Position numbers and translations under genes: made by a program
Part shown: piece by piece, positions 44,403-53,275 of the stretch
Layout of the letters: each line of letters starts with the position of its first letter
Numbering within the stretch: the first letter of the stretch is position 1
The notes under the pieces: generated by a model
What the model saw: the letters and a program-made list of their open reading frames with translations, nothing else
Told to the model about the DNA's origin: nothing
Databases searched by the model: none
Origin: Nitrosovibrio sp. Nv4
GTDB lineage: Bacteria > Pseudomonadota > Gammaproteobacteria > Burkholderiales > Nitrosomonadaceae
Direction of reading: 5' to 3'
Length of the DNA stretch: 64,000 bases
Assembly: GCF_900215485.1 (NCBI RefSeq)
Contig: NZ_OCMZ01000002.1
Span: 992,001 to 1,056,000 of the forward strand

Positions 44403-45440
44403 ATGAATCCAAGCAAGATACTCGTCCTGGCCTGCGCTGGTTTGCTCGCCATGGCATTAATACCGTTCGGTGCGATGGCTGCGCTGCCCCTGCCAATGCC
44501 TGACACGGACGTGGAAGTGATCGGCCTCCTTGGCCTCCTGGTAAACAAGGCAACCATCAGCAATGTTTTCATCAGTCTGAAAACGACTTTCAACAATGCT
44601 TTTGGCGCCGCGCCGACCGTATGGCAGAAAATCGCCATGAAGGTGACATCGACCACGGGCCAGAACGATTACGCATGGCTTTCCAAGTTTCCCAAGATGC
44701 GTAAATGGATCGGGGACAAGGCCGTCAAGTCGCTGGAGGCGTTCAAATACACCGTCGTCAACGATGACTTCGAGGCAACCGTAGAAGTCGATCGCAACGA
44801 TATCGAAGACGACAACCTTGGCATCTATGGTCCCCAGGCACAGATGGCTGGCGAGTCTGCCGCGCAGTTGCCGGATGAGATCGTGATGGATCTGGTGAAC
44901 AACGGTTTCACCAACCTGTGCTTCGATGGCCAGTATTTTTTCGATACTGACCACGTTGTGGCCGGCGCCAGCGTATCCAATAAGGGCACTAAAGCACTTT
45001 CCATTGCCACCCTGGCATTGGCGCAAGCCAGCTACGGCGCTTACCGCACCGCGATGAAGAAATTCAAAGATGATGAAGGCCGCCCGCTTAACGTCAATCC
45101 GAATATTCTGCTAGTTGGCCCCTCTCTGGAAGATACCGCCAACGCATTGATGACGGTGGACCGCCTGGAAGACGGCAAGCCCAACCCGTACAAGGGCACC
45201 GCCACCGTTGTGGTTGACGCACGTATCACCTCGGACACCGCATGGTACCTGCTGGATACCACCAAGGCCGTCAAGCCCTTCATCTACCAGGAGCGTAAGG
45301 CCCCGGTGTTTGTCGAGCAGACGGCCTCCGAATCCGACGACGTATTCAACCGCAAGAAATTCAAATTCGGGGCGGAAGCGCGGGCAGCCGGCGGCTACGG
45401 TTTCTGGCAACTGGCTTATGGTTCGGACGGTACCACCTAA
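44403..45440 (+). CDS. Major capsid protein (Mu gpT) with signal-peptide-like leader
   Basis: 345 residues; Mu T is about 305. The family core starts near residue 45 (LLVNKATISNVFISLKTTFNNAFGAAPTVW) and includes FPKMRKWIGDKAVKSLEAFKYTVVNDDFEATVEVDRNDIEDD. The first 27 residues read like a Sec signal peptide: KILVLACAGLLAMALIPFGAMA|ALP. The start is supported by AGGAG about ten bases upstream. A GTG at the DVEV segment could be an alternative start. Confidence 0.92.
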   Translation: MNPSKILVLACAGLLAMALIPFGAMAALPLPMPDTDVEVIGLLGLLVNKATISNVFISLKTTFNNAFGAAPTVWQKIAMKVTSTTGQNDYAWLSKFPKMRKWIGDKAVKSLEAFKYTVVNDDFEATVEVDRNDIEDDNLGIYGPQAQMAGESAAQLPDEIVMDLVNNGFTNLCFDGQYFFDTDHVVAGASVSNKGTKALSIATLALAQASYGAYRTAMKKFKDDEGRPLNVNPNILLVGPSLEDTANALMTVDRLEDGKPNPYKGTATVVVDARITSDTAWYLLDTTKAVKPFIYQERKAPVFVEQTASESDDVFNRKKFKFGAEARAAGGYGFWQLAYGSDGTT

Positions 45441-45472
45441 GCCGGGTTAACCCAAGCGGATGCAAATGCAGG

Positions 45473-45492
45473 CGCCCCGTTAAATCGGGGCG
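45473..45492 (+). terminator. Hairpin after the capsid gene
   Basis: Stem CGCCCCG / CGGGGCG with a TTAAAT loop, 33 bp after the capsid stop. No T-run, so more likely an RNA-stabilising hairpin that raises capsid mRNA level than a full terminator. Confidence 0.5.
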
Positions 45493-45522
45493 TAACCCCC
45501 GATAGGATTAACGGAGATTGAT

Positions 45523-45885
45523 ATGGCAAAAAAACAGAAAGAAGTGAAGGAAAGCGAAGGCACGGCACCCGCTGAGGCCGCGCCTCTGAGCAACCAGGCA
45601 CCGCAGAGCGAAGTCGTTTCTGAAACTGAACAGGCGCCGCAGACCGAAGCCGTTTCCGAAGCTGAACAGGCTCCGGAGACGAAAACCGCTATTGAAGCTG
45701 AACCGGACAATTCTGTGAAAGCGTTGATTGTTGTGGCAGCGCGAGGCGGGTTCCGGCGTGCGGGAATTCAGTTCGGCAAGGAACCGGTCACTCTAAACCT
45801 GCATGATCTGACGCCCGAGCAAGTGGACCAGATCATCAACGAGCCGATGCTGACCGTTACCCCGATTGAGGGTGTCGCGGAATAA
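45523..45885 (+). CDS. Mu gp35-like protein with acidic repeats
   Basis: 120 residues. Residues 20-60 carry near-repeats of S-E-x-E-Q-A-P-x-T (low-complexity linker). The C-terminal 55 residues (VVAARGGFRRAGIQFGKEPVTLNLHDLTPEQVDQIINEPMLTVTPI) match the small FluMu gp35-type domain. Confidence 0.8.
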   Translation: MAKKQKEVKESEGTAPAEAAPLSNQAPQSEVVSETEQAPQTEAVSEAEQAPETKTAIEAEPDNSVKALIVVAARGGFRRAGIQFGKEPVTLNLHDLTPEQVDQIINEPMLTVTPIEGVAE

Positions 45886-46388
45886 TGACCTACGCCACCG
45901 CCACAAATCTGCTTGACCAGTTCGGCGCCGAGGAAATCGCGCAGCGGGCCGATCGCGGCACGCCGCGCCTGGTGACGGAAGACATGCTCAAGACCGCAGC
46001 TACCGGAGGAAGCTTGGCCGCTTACACGGCGGCCGAGCAGGCGGCAACGGTGGTGGCGCTGGCATTGGTCAACGCCAGGCTGCTCGATGCGGATAGCACG
46101 ATCAATGGCTATCTCGCTACGCGCTACTCCGTACCTCTGATTACGGTGCCGCGCCTGGTAATGGTGGCGGCATGCGACCTTGCCCGCTATGCGCTATACG
46201 ACGACGCTGCCACCGAGACTGTAACCGATCGTAATAAGAACGCGATCAAGCAGCTGGAAGCGATCGCAAAAGGCATGATCAGCCTGGGCGTCGATACGTC
46301 CGGCAACCGGCCAGCCGCCAACGATGCGGCACAAATATCATCCACCACTCCGGTATTTCGACGTGGCGATGCGGGAGGGTTTATCTGA
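45885..46388 (+). CDS. Head-tail joining protein gp36 (DUF1320)
   Basis: 167 residues, beginning TYATATNLLDQFGAEEIAQRAD; then LVNARLLDADSTINGYLATRYSVPLITVPRLVMVAACDLARYALYDD. This is the DUF1320 connector-type pattern. The ATG overlaps the previous stop (TAATG). Confidence 0.92.
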   Translation: MTYATATNLLDQFGAEEIAQRADRGTPRLVTEDMLKTAATGGSLAAYTAAEQAATVVALALVNARLLDADSTINGYLATRYSVPLITVPRLVMVAACDLARYALYDDAATETVTDRNKNAIKQLEAIAKGMISLGVDTSGNRPAANDAAQISSTTPVFRRGDAGGFI

Positions 46389-46894
46389 TGGCCGTGCCTG
46401 GTATCGCCATTCGTATGGAGCATAACGATGCGAAGATCCGCGCGAAGCTGCTTAACCTGCTCGCCTTCGGCCGCGACCAAAGCGATGCGATGCGCGACAT
46501 TGCCATTCTGGGAGGAAGCAGCACGCGCGAGCGCTTCCGCACCGAAGTCGGACCGGACGGCAAACGCTGGAAGCCCAGCCTCCGCGTTCAGATCAGTGGG
46601 GGCAGGACGCTAACTCAGGACGGGCACCTGGGCGATTCCATCAATATCCGTTCCGGACGCGATTTCGCGGAATGGGGCGTTAACCGCATTTATGCCGCCA
46701 TCCACCAGTTCGGCGGCAAGATCAAACCCAAGAGCGCCGCATCGCTCCGTTTCAGGCTGGCTAACGGCGCATTTGTCAGCGCTAAATCGGTGACTATCCC
46801 AGCGCGGCCCTATCTGGGCATTGATGCTGGGGATGAGGCGGACATATTGGACATTTTGCAAAGCAGGATTCAGGGGTTTGTCAATGCTGGCTGA
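46388..46894 (+). CDS. Virion morphogenesis protein (gpG/tail completion type)
   Basis: 168 residues. STRERFRTEVGPDGKRWKPS, ILTQDGHLGDSI-like GGRTLTQDGHLGDSI and VNRIYAAIHQFGGK are the phage virion-morphogenesis family marks. In Mu the G gene lies before I; here it follows gp36. Confidence 0.9.
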   Translation: MAVPGIAIRMEHNDAKIRAKLLNLLAFGRDQSDAMRDIAILGGSSTRERFRTEVGPDGKRWKPSLRVQISGGRTLTQDGHLGDSINIRSGRDFAEWGVNRIYAAIHQFGGKIKPKSAASLRFRLANGAFVSAKSVTIPARPYLGIDAGDEADILDILQSRIQGFVNAG

Positions 46895-47489
46895 AGCCGA
46901 AAACGAGTTAATCATCCTGATCAAGGCTTCACCCCTTGGGGCCAAGCTGCGCGAGGTTGCAAGCCTGCCGGATCTGTCTGGGGAAAGCCTGGTGAAGAAA
47001 TTCGGGATCGCTGCACCAGCGGTATATCTGGCTGCGGGATCTCTGCGGGTGTCGGACCGCTCGGCTCAGTTGCGCTTTGGCGCGGCATGTGTCGCGCGCA
47101 ACAGCAGGGGACATGATGCCGCCCGCCAGGGCGATGGCGCCATTGGCCCGATTGGCCTGTATGAAATGCTGGAAACTGTCTCGGGCCTGCTTGACGGCGC
47201 GTCGGCAGGGAGCAGCAGCTGGAAAGTGACCGCCATCGATTTCATAACAGACGAAACGCTTTACAAGGCCGGCGTCTATGCCGGCGTGGTCCAGATCGAG
47301 ACATACGGTACGGTCGACCTGCCCGCGCCGGTGGATGAGGCAACGCTGTCGCCATTTATCACGTTCCACAGCGATATAGACATCCCGCCACATGAGGCTG
47401 GGGCCGAGCATGAGAAGTGGTTGCAGGAGCCGCCAGATCAAACGGCATCCAAGCCGGATGCGGAAGACCAGGTGGGGTTGGGTGAGTGA
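46884..47489 (+). CDS. gp37-like tail connector protein (DUF1834)
   Basis: 201 residues from ATG 46884, overlapping the previous gene by 11 bases. LAEAENELIILIKASPLGAKLREVASLPDL and GPIGLYEMLETVSGLLDG fit DUF1834. The C-terminal tail is acidic (EHEKWLQEPPDQ then TASKPDAEDQ). Confidence 0.85.
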   Translation: MLAEAENELIILIKASPLGAKLREVASLPDLSGESLVKKFGIAAPAVYLAAGSLRVSDRSAQLRFGAACVARNSRGHDAARQGDGAIGPIGLYEMLETVSGLLDGASAGSSSWKVTAIDFITDETLYKAGVYAGVVQIETYGTVDLPAPVDEATLSPFITFHSDIDIPPHEAGAEHEKWLQEPPDQTASKPDAEDQVGLGE

Positions 47490-47788
47490 TGGTTTACGTC
47501 GACGATATGAAAGCGTGGTTTGGCAGGATGATTATGTGCCACATGATTGCAGATACAGAAGCTGAACTGCATGAAATGGCGGGCAGAATCGGGATCGCGC
47601 ATCGTTGGTATCAAGGCGATCACTATGACATTTCCTTGTCCAGGCGCGCCCTTGCGGTTGCTGCAGGGGCGGCTGAAATCACGTTACGCCAGTGCGGTGT
47701 AATGGTTATGCGCCGCCGCGCCACAGGATCGCTTGGCCTGCCCGGCGACGCCTTCGAGTGGTTTAAAACCAGAAAATTGGAGAAATGA
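47489..47788 (+). CDS. DUF4031 protein
   Basis: 99 residues: MVYVDDMKAWFGRMIMCHMIADTEAELHEMAGRIGIAHRWYQGDHYDISLSRRALAVAAGA. DUF4031 is a small domain of unknown function common in phages; it recalls HAD or Toprim-like cores. TGATG overlap with the gene before. Not usual at this place in Mu. Confidence 0.85.
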   Translation: MVYVDDMKAWFGRMIMCHMIADTEAELHEMAGRIGIAHRWYQGDHYDISLSRRALAVAAGAAEITLRQCGVMVMRRRATGSLGLPGDAFEWFKTRKLEK

Positions 47789-47955
47789 TGCAAACCAGAT
47801 TTATCAAGCCAGCACCAGGCTTGCTTGTGCGCATGCCAAACGGAAACGTTCTGCCGGCAGAAGGGGCTGAAGTTGAGATGAACAGTTACTGGCTGCGTCG
47901 CCTGGAAGACGGCGACATTGATGTGGTCAGGACGGTAAAAGGCAAAAAAAGCTAA
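47788..47955 (+). CDS. gp38-like small protein (DUF2635)
   Basis: 55 residues, MQTRFIKPAPGLLVRMPNGNVLPAEGAEVEMNSYWLRRLEDGDIDVV. The P-A-x-G-x-x-V-R-x-P pattern and place before the sheath gene identify DUF2635. ATG ATG at 47785-47790; the second is used here. Confidence 0.85.
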   Translation: MQTRFIKPAPGLLVRMPNGNVLPAEGAEVEMNSYWLRRLEDGDIDVVRTVKGKKS

Positions 47956-48018
47956 CTTGCGCAAAATCGCAAACTGAACGGAATGCTTGACCAGACAGTT
48001 AACCAGGAGAAATAAGCT

Positions 48019-49491
48019 ATGCCAGAAAATGTAAGTTTTGCCGAGATACCGGTGGACATTCGCACACCCGGCCAGTACATCGAGATCGACAACAGCAAGG
48101 CGGTGCAGGGACTACCTACTCAGGATCGGAAGATCCTCATTCTCGGCCAGCGGCTGGCGGCCGGTACCGTTGCACAGAAAGTCCCCATGCGCGTACTCAA
48201 TGCCGATCAGGCGGCCGGATACTTTGGCCGTGGATCTCTGCTGCACGGCATGATCGCGGCGGCCAAAGCTGCAAACCCTTATACCGACATGTGGGCGGTG
48301 GCGCTGGACGATGCTGGCGCCGGGGTGGCGGCAACCGGAACCATTACGGTGACTGGCACCCCGACCGAGGCTGGCACGATCAATCTCTATATCGGCGGTG
48401 TCCGGCTGCAGGCGGGCGTTGCAGCCAATGATTCGGTGACGGTTGTGGCTGCCGCTATCGCGGCTGCGATCAATGCTGCAGCCGATCTTCCGGTGACGGC
48501 AACCTCCGCGCTTGGCGTGGCGACCATTACTGCCCGGCACAAGGGCGAGACCGGAAACGCCATCGATGTGCGTTTCAACTATTACATGGGCGAGGCGACG
48601 CCGAAAGGCATCACCCTCGCGATCGCGGCGATGTCCGGCGGCACCGGCAATCCTGCCATGGCGGACGCGCTCTCCGCGATCGGCAGCGATCAGTATTACA
48701 CCATTGCCACGCCCTGGACCGACTCGGCCAATATGGTGGCGCTGGAGTCCGAACTGGGTACTCGCTGGGGGCCAATGAGCCAGAAAACCGGCCACGCCTT
48801 TGCCGGGCTGTCGGGTACGCATGGCACGCTTACCACCTACGGCGCTGCACGCAACTCGCTGCACTCCACTGTGGTTGGTTCCGGCAAATCGCCGAGCGCA
48901 CCGTGGATCTGGGCCTCGATACTGGCAGCCGTTTGCGAGTTCAACGGCGCGATAGATCCGGCCCGGCCTTTCCAGACGTTATTGCTGCCCGGCTTGCTGC
49001 CGCCGAGCGAGAAAGAGCGCTTTACGCGCGACGAACGCAATCTGTTGCTGAAGGATGGCATCAGCACCTTCCTGGTCGATGCGGGCGGACGTGTTCTGAT
49101 CGAGCGTGTCATCACGACTTATCAGACCAATTCTTTCGGCGTTGAGGATATCAGTTACCTGGACCTGGAAACCAAGTGGACGGTGGACTATATCCGCTAT
49201 GCCGTGCGAGCCCGCATCGCACTCCGTTTTCCCCGCTACAAGCTGGCAAATGACGGCACCAACTTTGCTCCCGGCCAGGCAATTGTCACACCGCGCGTGA
49301 TACGGGCCGAGCTGCTCGGTTTATTCCGCGAGCTTGAGCAGTCCGGCCTGGTGGAAAACTTCGACCAGTTCAAAGCGGACTTGCTGGTGGTGCGTTCCAA
49401 CAGCGATCCGAACAGGATCAACGCGGTCATTCCTCCGGATATCGTCAACCAGTTCCGCGTGTTTGCAGCTGCGGTTCAGTTCCGGCTGTAA
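48019..49491 (+). CDS. Tail sheath protein (Mu gpL)
   Basis: 490 residues (Mu L 495). VSFAEIPVDIRTPGQYIEIDNSKAVQGL at the start, an inserted beta domain (residues 90-190), and KWTVDYIRYAVRARIALRFPRYKLANDG ... LLGLFRELEQSGLVENFDQFK near the end. Contractile tail, hence a myovirus. Confidence 0.96.
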   Translation: MPENVSFAEIPVDIRTPGQYIEIDNSKAVQGLPTQDRKILILGQRLAAGTVAQKVPMRVLNADQAAGYFGRGSLLHGMIAAAKAANPYTDMWAVALDDAGAGVAATGTITVTGTPTEAGTINLYIGGVRLQAGVAANDSVTVVAAAIAAAINAAADLPVTATSALGVATITARHKGETGNAIDVRFNYYMGEATPKGITLAIAAMSGGTGNPAMADALSAIGSDQYYTIATPWTDSANMVALESELGTRWGPMSQKTGHAFAGLSGTHGTLTTYGAARNSLHSTVVGSGKSPSAPWIWASILAAVCEFNGAIDPARPFQTLLLPGLLPPSEKERFTRDERNLLLKDGISTFLVDAGGRVLIERVITTYQTNSFGVEDISYLDLETKWTVDYIRYAVRARIALRFPRYKLANDGTNFAPGQAIVTPRVIRAELLGLFRELEQSGLVENFDQFKADLLVVRSNSDPNRINAVIPPDIVNQFRVFAAAVQFRL

Positions 49492-49534
49492 TAAAGAGCA
49501 GTTAAACCAGGACAACTTTTAACGGGAGAGTTAG

Positions 49535-49888
49535 ATGGCGAATCAAATTACCGGTCGAGTATTTGTCAGCATCAACGGCAAACGCCTGGCATCCAAAGAG
49601 GGTGGGAAGCTCGGCTTTGGAACAGTCGAGCGAGAGGCAGTGCTGGGCGATAGCGGCGTGCTGGGCTACAGCGAAAAGTCGACCGTACCATATGTCGAGT
49701 GCACCATCGCGCACAAGAGCGATACGTCGCTCAAAGAGTTGCAGGACACCACCGACGCATCCATTACGTTCGAGGCGGATACCGGCAAAGTATACATGTT
49801 GCGTAATGCCTGGAATGCAAAAGCGATCGAGTTGGACAAAGGTGAGGTCGCATTGCGTTTCGAAGGCATGAGCGCGGAGGAAGCGTAA
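49535..49888 (+). CDS. Tail tube protein (Mu gpM)
   Basis: 117 residues (Mu M 118): ITGRVFVSINGKRLASKEGGKLGFGTVEREAVLGDSGVLGYSE then LDKGEVALRFEGMSAEEA. Forms the inner tail tube inside the sheath. Confidence 0.94.
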   Translation: MANQITGRVFVSINGKRLASKEGGKLGFGTVEREAVLGDSGVLGYSEKSTVPYVECTIAHKSDTSLKELQDTTDASITFEADTGKVYMLRNAWNAKAIELDKGEVALRFEGMSAEEA

Positions 49889-49892
49889 ATCC

Positions 49893-50213
49893 ATGGAAAC
49901 CACAGGCGGAAAATTCAAGCACGGCTTCAAGATCGGCGAGAAGGTCTACACCGATTTCGTGATGCGTGAAATAACGGTGCAGGATATGACCGATGCCGAG
50001 GTGGCGGCCACCCGGCAAGGCGGCGGCGTGCACACACCGATAACATTCAATGCGCATGTGATGGTGCGGCAACTGCAGGCTGTCTCCAACAAGGATGGCG
50101 AAGTCTACGAAGGGCCATTCACTTTCGCCATGCTGCAACGGCTGAAGCCCGCCGATTACTGGGAGCTGCGCAGGACGCAGCAGGAGTTGGATGAGCTGGG
50201 GGAAGCCGGGTAG
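49893..50213 (+). CDS. Tail assembly chaperone, first frame (Mu gp41)
   Basis: 106 residues: VYTDFVMREITVQDMTDAEVAATRQG ... NAHVMVRQLQAVSNKDGEVYEGPFTFAMLQRLKPADYWELRR. A run of five G (50198-50202) lies within the last few codons, where ribosomes could slip to the next frame. Confidence 0.9.
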   Translation: METTGGKFKHGFKIGEKVYTDFVMREITVQDMTDAEVAATRQGGGVHTPITFNAHVMVRQLQAVSNKDGEVYEGPFTFAMLQRLKPADYWELRRTQQELDELGEAG

Positions 50214-50227
50214 CGCAGCAAAAGGGA

Positions 50228-50350
50228 ATGCTGGATAGCATTTTTTTGCTTGCGCTAAAAACCGGCTGGTCCTATCGGGAAATCAAGGCTCTCCCAGTAT
50301 TCGAATTTAATCATTTTCTATCGCATCTGACAAAAACCAAGAATGGCTAA
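50228..50350 (+). CDS. Tail assembly chaperone, second frame (gpE/gp42-like)
   Basis: A 40-residue unit, LDSIFLLALKTGWSYREIKALPVFEFNHFLSHL, with the W-S-x-x-E-I-x-x-L-P/M pattern of gpE-type extensions. It is in the -1 frame relative to gp41 and that frame is open back past the G-run, so it is probably made as a gp41 fusion by frameshifting. Its own ATG has a poorly spaced ribosome site. Confidence 0.7.
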   Translation: MLDSIFLLALKTGWSYREIKALPVFEFNHFLSHLTKTKNG

Positions 50351-52082
50351 TCGCGATCTCACCCTGGCAATGAAACTGCATGCGGACGCAACCCGGTTTG
50401 TCACCGGGTTGACTTCGGCTGGAGGCGGGGTACGCAGATTCACGGGCGGGGTCAAGCGTGAGTTCGAAGCGCTGAAGGGCGCGCTGAGCAGTGTCGAGGG
50501 CAGACTGGCGTCGATTGGTGTGTCCGTTGGCACTGTGGCCACGATAATGCAATCGGCGCGCATGGACAAGAGCCTGACGCAAATTGGCCAGACGGCAGGC
50601 GCAAGCCGGGCTGATGTGGCAGGGTTGCGCAGTGAGCTGTTCCGCATGTCCAGGGATACCGGGCAGGACGTGGATGATCTGCAGCAAGGGTTCAATAACG
50701 CGGTGCAGTCCGGGTTGCAATTCAAAGAGGCTCTGCCGGTGATCGATGCCACCAATAAGGCGGTCGCGGTAACCGGCGCAAAGGCGGACATTCTAACCGG
50801 TGCGCTGACTGTTGCGGCCACCGCGTTCGAATTCGACCTATCGAAACCAGAAATGGCGGTAACCCTACTCGATAAGATGACTGTGGCGGGTCGGCTGGGC
50901 AACGCAGAGCTGGAAAATCTCTCAAGTATATTCGGTCGGGTTGGCCCGAACGCGGCCGCGGCTGGTTTTGGGTTCGACCAGACGCTGGCGTTTGTAGAAG
51001 GTTTATCGCAAATCGAGCGCCAACCGGAGCGCTTGGCCACGTTAGCGGATAGCACGATCCGCTTGTTTACTAACTTGCGCTACATGAAGGATGCGCAGAA
51101 AGCGACCGGCGTGAAGTTCTTCGATGCCTCTGGTAGCCGTCGCGATGCGGTCACAGTGCTGAAAGATATCAAGGTTCAATACGACAAGCTTGGTACAGAG
51201 CGGGATCGTGCGCTGTTTGTGCAGAAAGCGTTTGGACAGGCGGATCTCGACACCATCAAGGGCATGCGTGTGCTCCTATCCGGCGACATGCTGAACATGG
51301 TCAGTAACTTCTCAGGTGAGATTGCTGCCGCAGGTGGTGCGATCGGACGAGATCTGCCGGCGGCGATCAGCAACTCGGTCGACCAGGTGGGGAGGCTCAA
51401 GGCTGCGTTGCGCCAGGCAGCGGATAGTTTCGTGCAGCCTATCAACGAGACGCTTTCCAGATCCGTCAAGCGCGCTATGGACAGCAAGGCGGATGGCGGC
51501 ATGGGGCTCGACGGCAAGGATATGATCCTCGGCGGCGGCGCGGCACTGCTCGCGACCTTAGGCTTGGCGCGCTACGGCGGAAAGGCGGTCGGTGCACTTG
51601 CCAAGCGGTTTGGCGGAACGGCTGCTGGCGTGGCCGAAGGCAAGGCGCTGGAAGCAGCTGCCGGCGTGACGCCAGTGTATGTGGTCAATATGCCAGAGGG
51701 AGGCGTAGCGGGGGCAGCCGGAAGCCTGCTTGGCGGAGTGACCGGTCTGGGCAGCTTGGCCGGAGGCGCGATGTTGGCCAAGGCAGGGCTTGCCGCTGCG
51801 GCAGTAGGTGCGGCCGGCTACGGGGTTTACAAGGTAGCCGAGGGCACCGCAATCGGTGACAGAATCGGCGCGACCTTCGATAAGGTAATGGCGTTCTTTG
51901 GTAGCCAGCAAGCTGAACAGGCGATCGCGCTTGAACAGAAGCTGCAATCCACTGATATCGGCGGCACGATCAATATCAAGATTGACTCTGAAGGCCGTGC
52001 CGCCGTGATAAGCACATCTTCAAGTAACAAAAACGTGCGCTTCAATGTAGATGCCGGCATGACAATGGCGGGGGCGTACTAA
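50343..52082 (+). CDS. Tail tape measure protein
   Basis: 579 residues. SLTQIGQTAGASRADVAGLRSELFRMSRDTGQDVDDLQQGFNNAVQSGL is the phage TMP core. A hydrophobic/Gly-Ala-rich stretch near residues 395-500 (GGAALLATLGLARYGGKAVG; GSLAGGAMLAKAGLAAAAVG) follows. Short for the family, so the tail should be short. ATG overlaps the end of gpE. Confidence 0.93.
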   Translation: MANRDLTLAMKLHADATRFVTGLTSAGGGVRRFTGGVKREFEALKGALSSVEGRLASIGVSVGTVATIMQSARMDKSLTQIGQTAGASRADVAGLRSELFRMSRDTGQDVDDLQQGFNNAVQSGLQFKEALPVIDATNKAVAVTGAKADILTGALTVAATAFEFDLSKPEMAVTLLDKMTVAGRLGNAELENLSSIFGRVGPNAAAAGFGFDQTLAFVEGLSQIERQPERLATLADSTIRLFTNLRYMKDAQKATGVKFFDASGSRRDAVTVLKDIKVQYDKLGTERDRALFVQKAFGQADLDTIKGMRVLLSGDMLNMVSNFSGEIAAAGGAIGRDLPAAISNSVDQVGRLKAALRQAADSFVQPINETLSRSVKRAMDSKADGGMGLDGKDMILGGGAALLATLGLARYGGKAVGALAKRFGGTAAGVAEGKALEAAAGVTPVYVVNMPEGGVAGAAGSLLGGVTGLGSLAGGAMLAKAGLAAAAVGAAGYGVYKVAEGTAIGDRIGATFDKVMAFFGSQQAEQAIALEQKLQSTDIGGTINIKIDSEGRAAVISTSSSNKNVRFNVDAGMTMAGAY

Positions 52083-53275
52083 TGGCCGGCTGGCGCGATC
52101 AGCTCCAGGCCGCGACCTTCCGAGGGGTGCCGTTTCATGTGCGCTCGGGTGACGGCACGATCGGGCGCCGCACGGTCTCGCATGAGTATCCAGGGAAGGA
52201 CGTCCCATACGTCGAGGATCTGGGTCGCCGCGCGCGTGAATTCACGCTGGAGGCATTTGTGCTGGGCGCGGATGTCATGCGCGATCGCGATGCGCTGATC
52301 GCCGCCCTTGAGGAGCCAGGCACCGGCGAGCTGGTGCATCCCTATAAGGGCCGCATGAAGGTGGCGGTACCGAACGGGCGCTGGTCGCAGTCTCTCGATC
52401 AAGGGGGCATTGTCCGCTTTTCGATCACGTTTCAGGAATCGAGGGACGTGGTGCAGCCGACGGTGCGCGCCGATACCCAGGCAGGTGTGGAGGTTGCCGC
52501 CGATAACGCCGAGAGTGCGGTGATTTCTGAGTTTGAGGAGGCGTTTACCGTCGACGGTCAGCCCGATTTTGTGAGTACTGCGGCGCTGGCCAACGTCGCA
52601 ACGGCGTTGGATGAAATCAAGGCTTCAGCAAATGGCGTTCTGCAAAATTCCGCGACCATGCCCCAGTTTCTGCGCGATCTCGCCGCGATCAGCACTACCA
52701 GCGCCAGCCTGATACGGTTTCCAAATAGCCTGGCGGGAAGTCTGTTCTCGCAGGTGCGCAGCCTGCGCGCGATCGCGCTTTCGCCGGCAGCGGCGTTTCA
52801 CTCTCTATCCGGGTTGTTTGACTTCGGGACTACTGGTTTTTCACCGCTCACCGGTACCACGGCCGCCTATCAGCAACGCGCTGCAAACCAGCAGGCCGTG
52901 ATCAACCTTACCCGCAATGCGGCGCTGATCGAGGCATCCCGCGCCAGCAGCCAAACGGAGTTTGCCAGCTACGATGACGCGATTGATGCCCGCGTTGTCT
53001 TGGCCGATCAGCTGGAAGCCGCCGCCGAGACCGCCCCGGACGCTACTTACGCTACCCTGATTGACCTGAGGGTGGCAGTGGTACGCGATATCACCACCCG
53101 TGGCGCCGATCTGTCGCGCATTGTGCAATTCACGCCTAACACGACACTGCCTGCCCTGGTGGTGGCGCATCAGCTATATGGCGATGCTGAGCGGGAGACT
53201 GAGATCGTGGCGCGCAACCGCATCCGCCACCCTGGCTTTATTACCGGCGGACAGCCGCTTAAGGTGCTGACATGA
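52082..53275 (+). CDS. DNA circularisation/tail protein (Mu gpN, gp43)
   Basis: 397 residues. WRDQLQAATFRGVPFHVRSGDGTIGRRTVSHEYPGKDVPYVEDLGRRAREFTLEAFVLG is the family start; ELVHPYKGRMKVAV follows. The end is YGDAERETEIVARNRIRHPGFITGGQPLKVL. Mu N is a tail protein injected with the genome. Confidence 0.95.
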   Translation: MAGWRDQLQAATFRGVPFHVRSGDGTIGRRTVSHEYPGKDVPYVEDLGRRAREFTLEAFVLGADVMRDRDALIAALEEPGTGELVHPYKGRMKVAVPNGRWSQSLDQGGIVRFSITFQESRDVVQPTVRADTQAGVEVAADNAESAVISEFEEAFTVDGQPDFVSTAALANVATALDEIKASANGVLQNSATMPQFLRDLAAISTTSASLIRFPNSLAGSLFSQVRSLRAIALSPAAAFHSLSGLFDFGTTGFSPLTGTTAAYQQRAANQQAVINLTRNAALIEASRASSQTEFASYDDAIDARVVLADQLEAAAETAPDATYATLIDLRVAVVRDITTRGADLSRIVQFTPNTTLPALVVAHQLYGDAERETEIVARNRIRHPGFITGGQPLKVLT

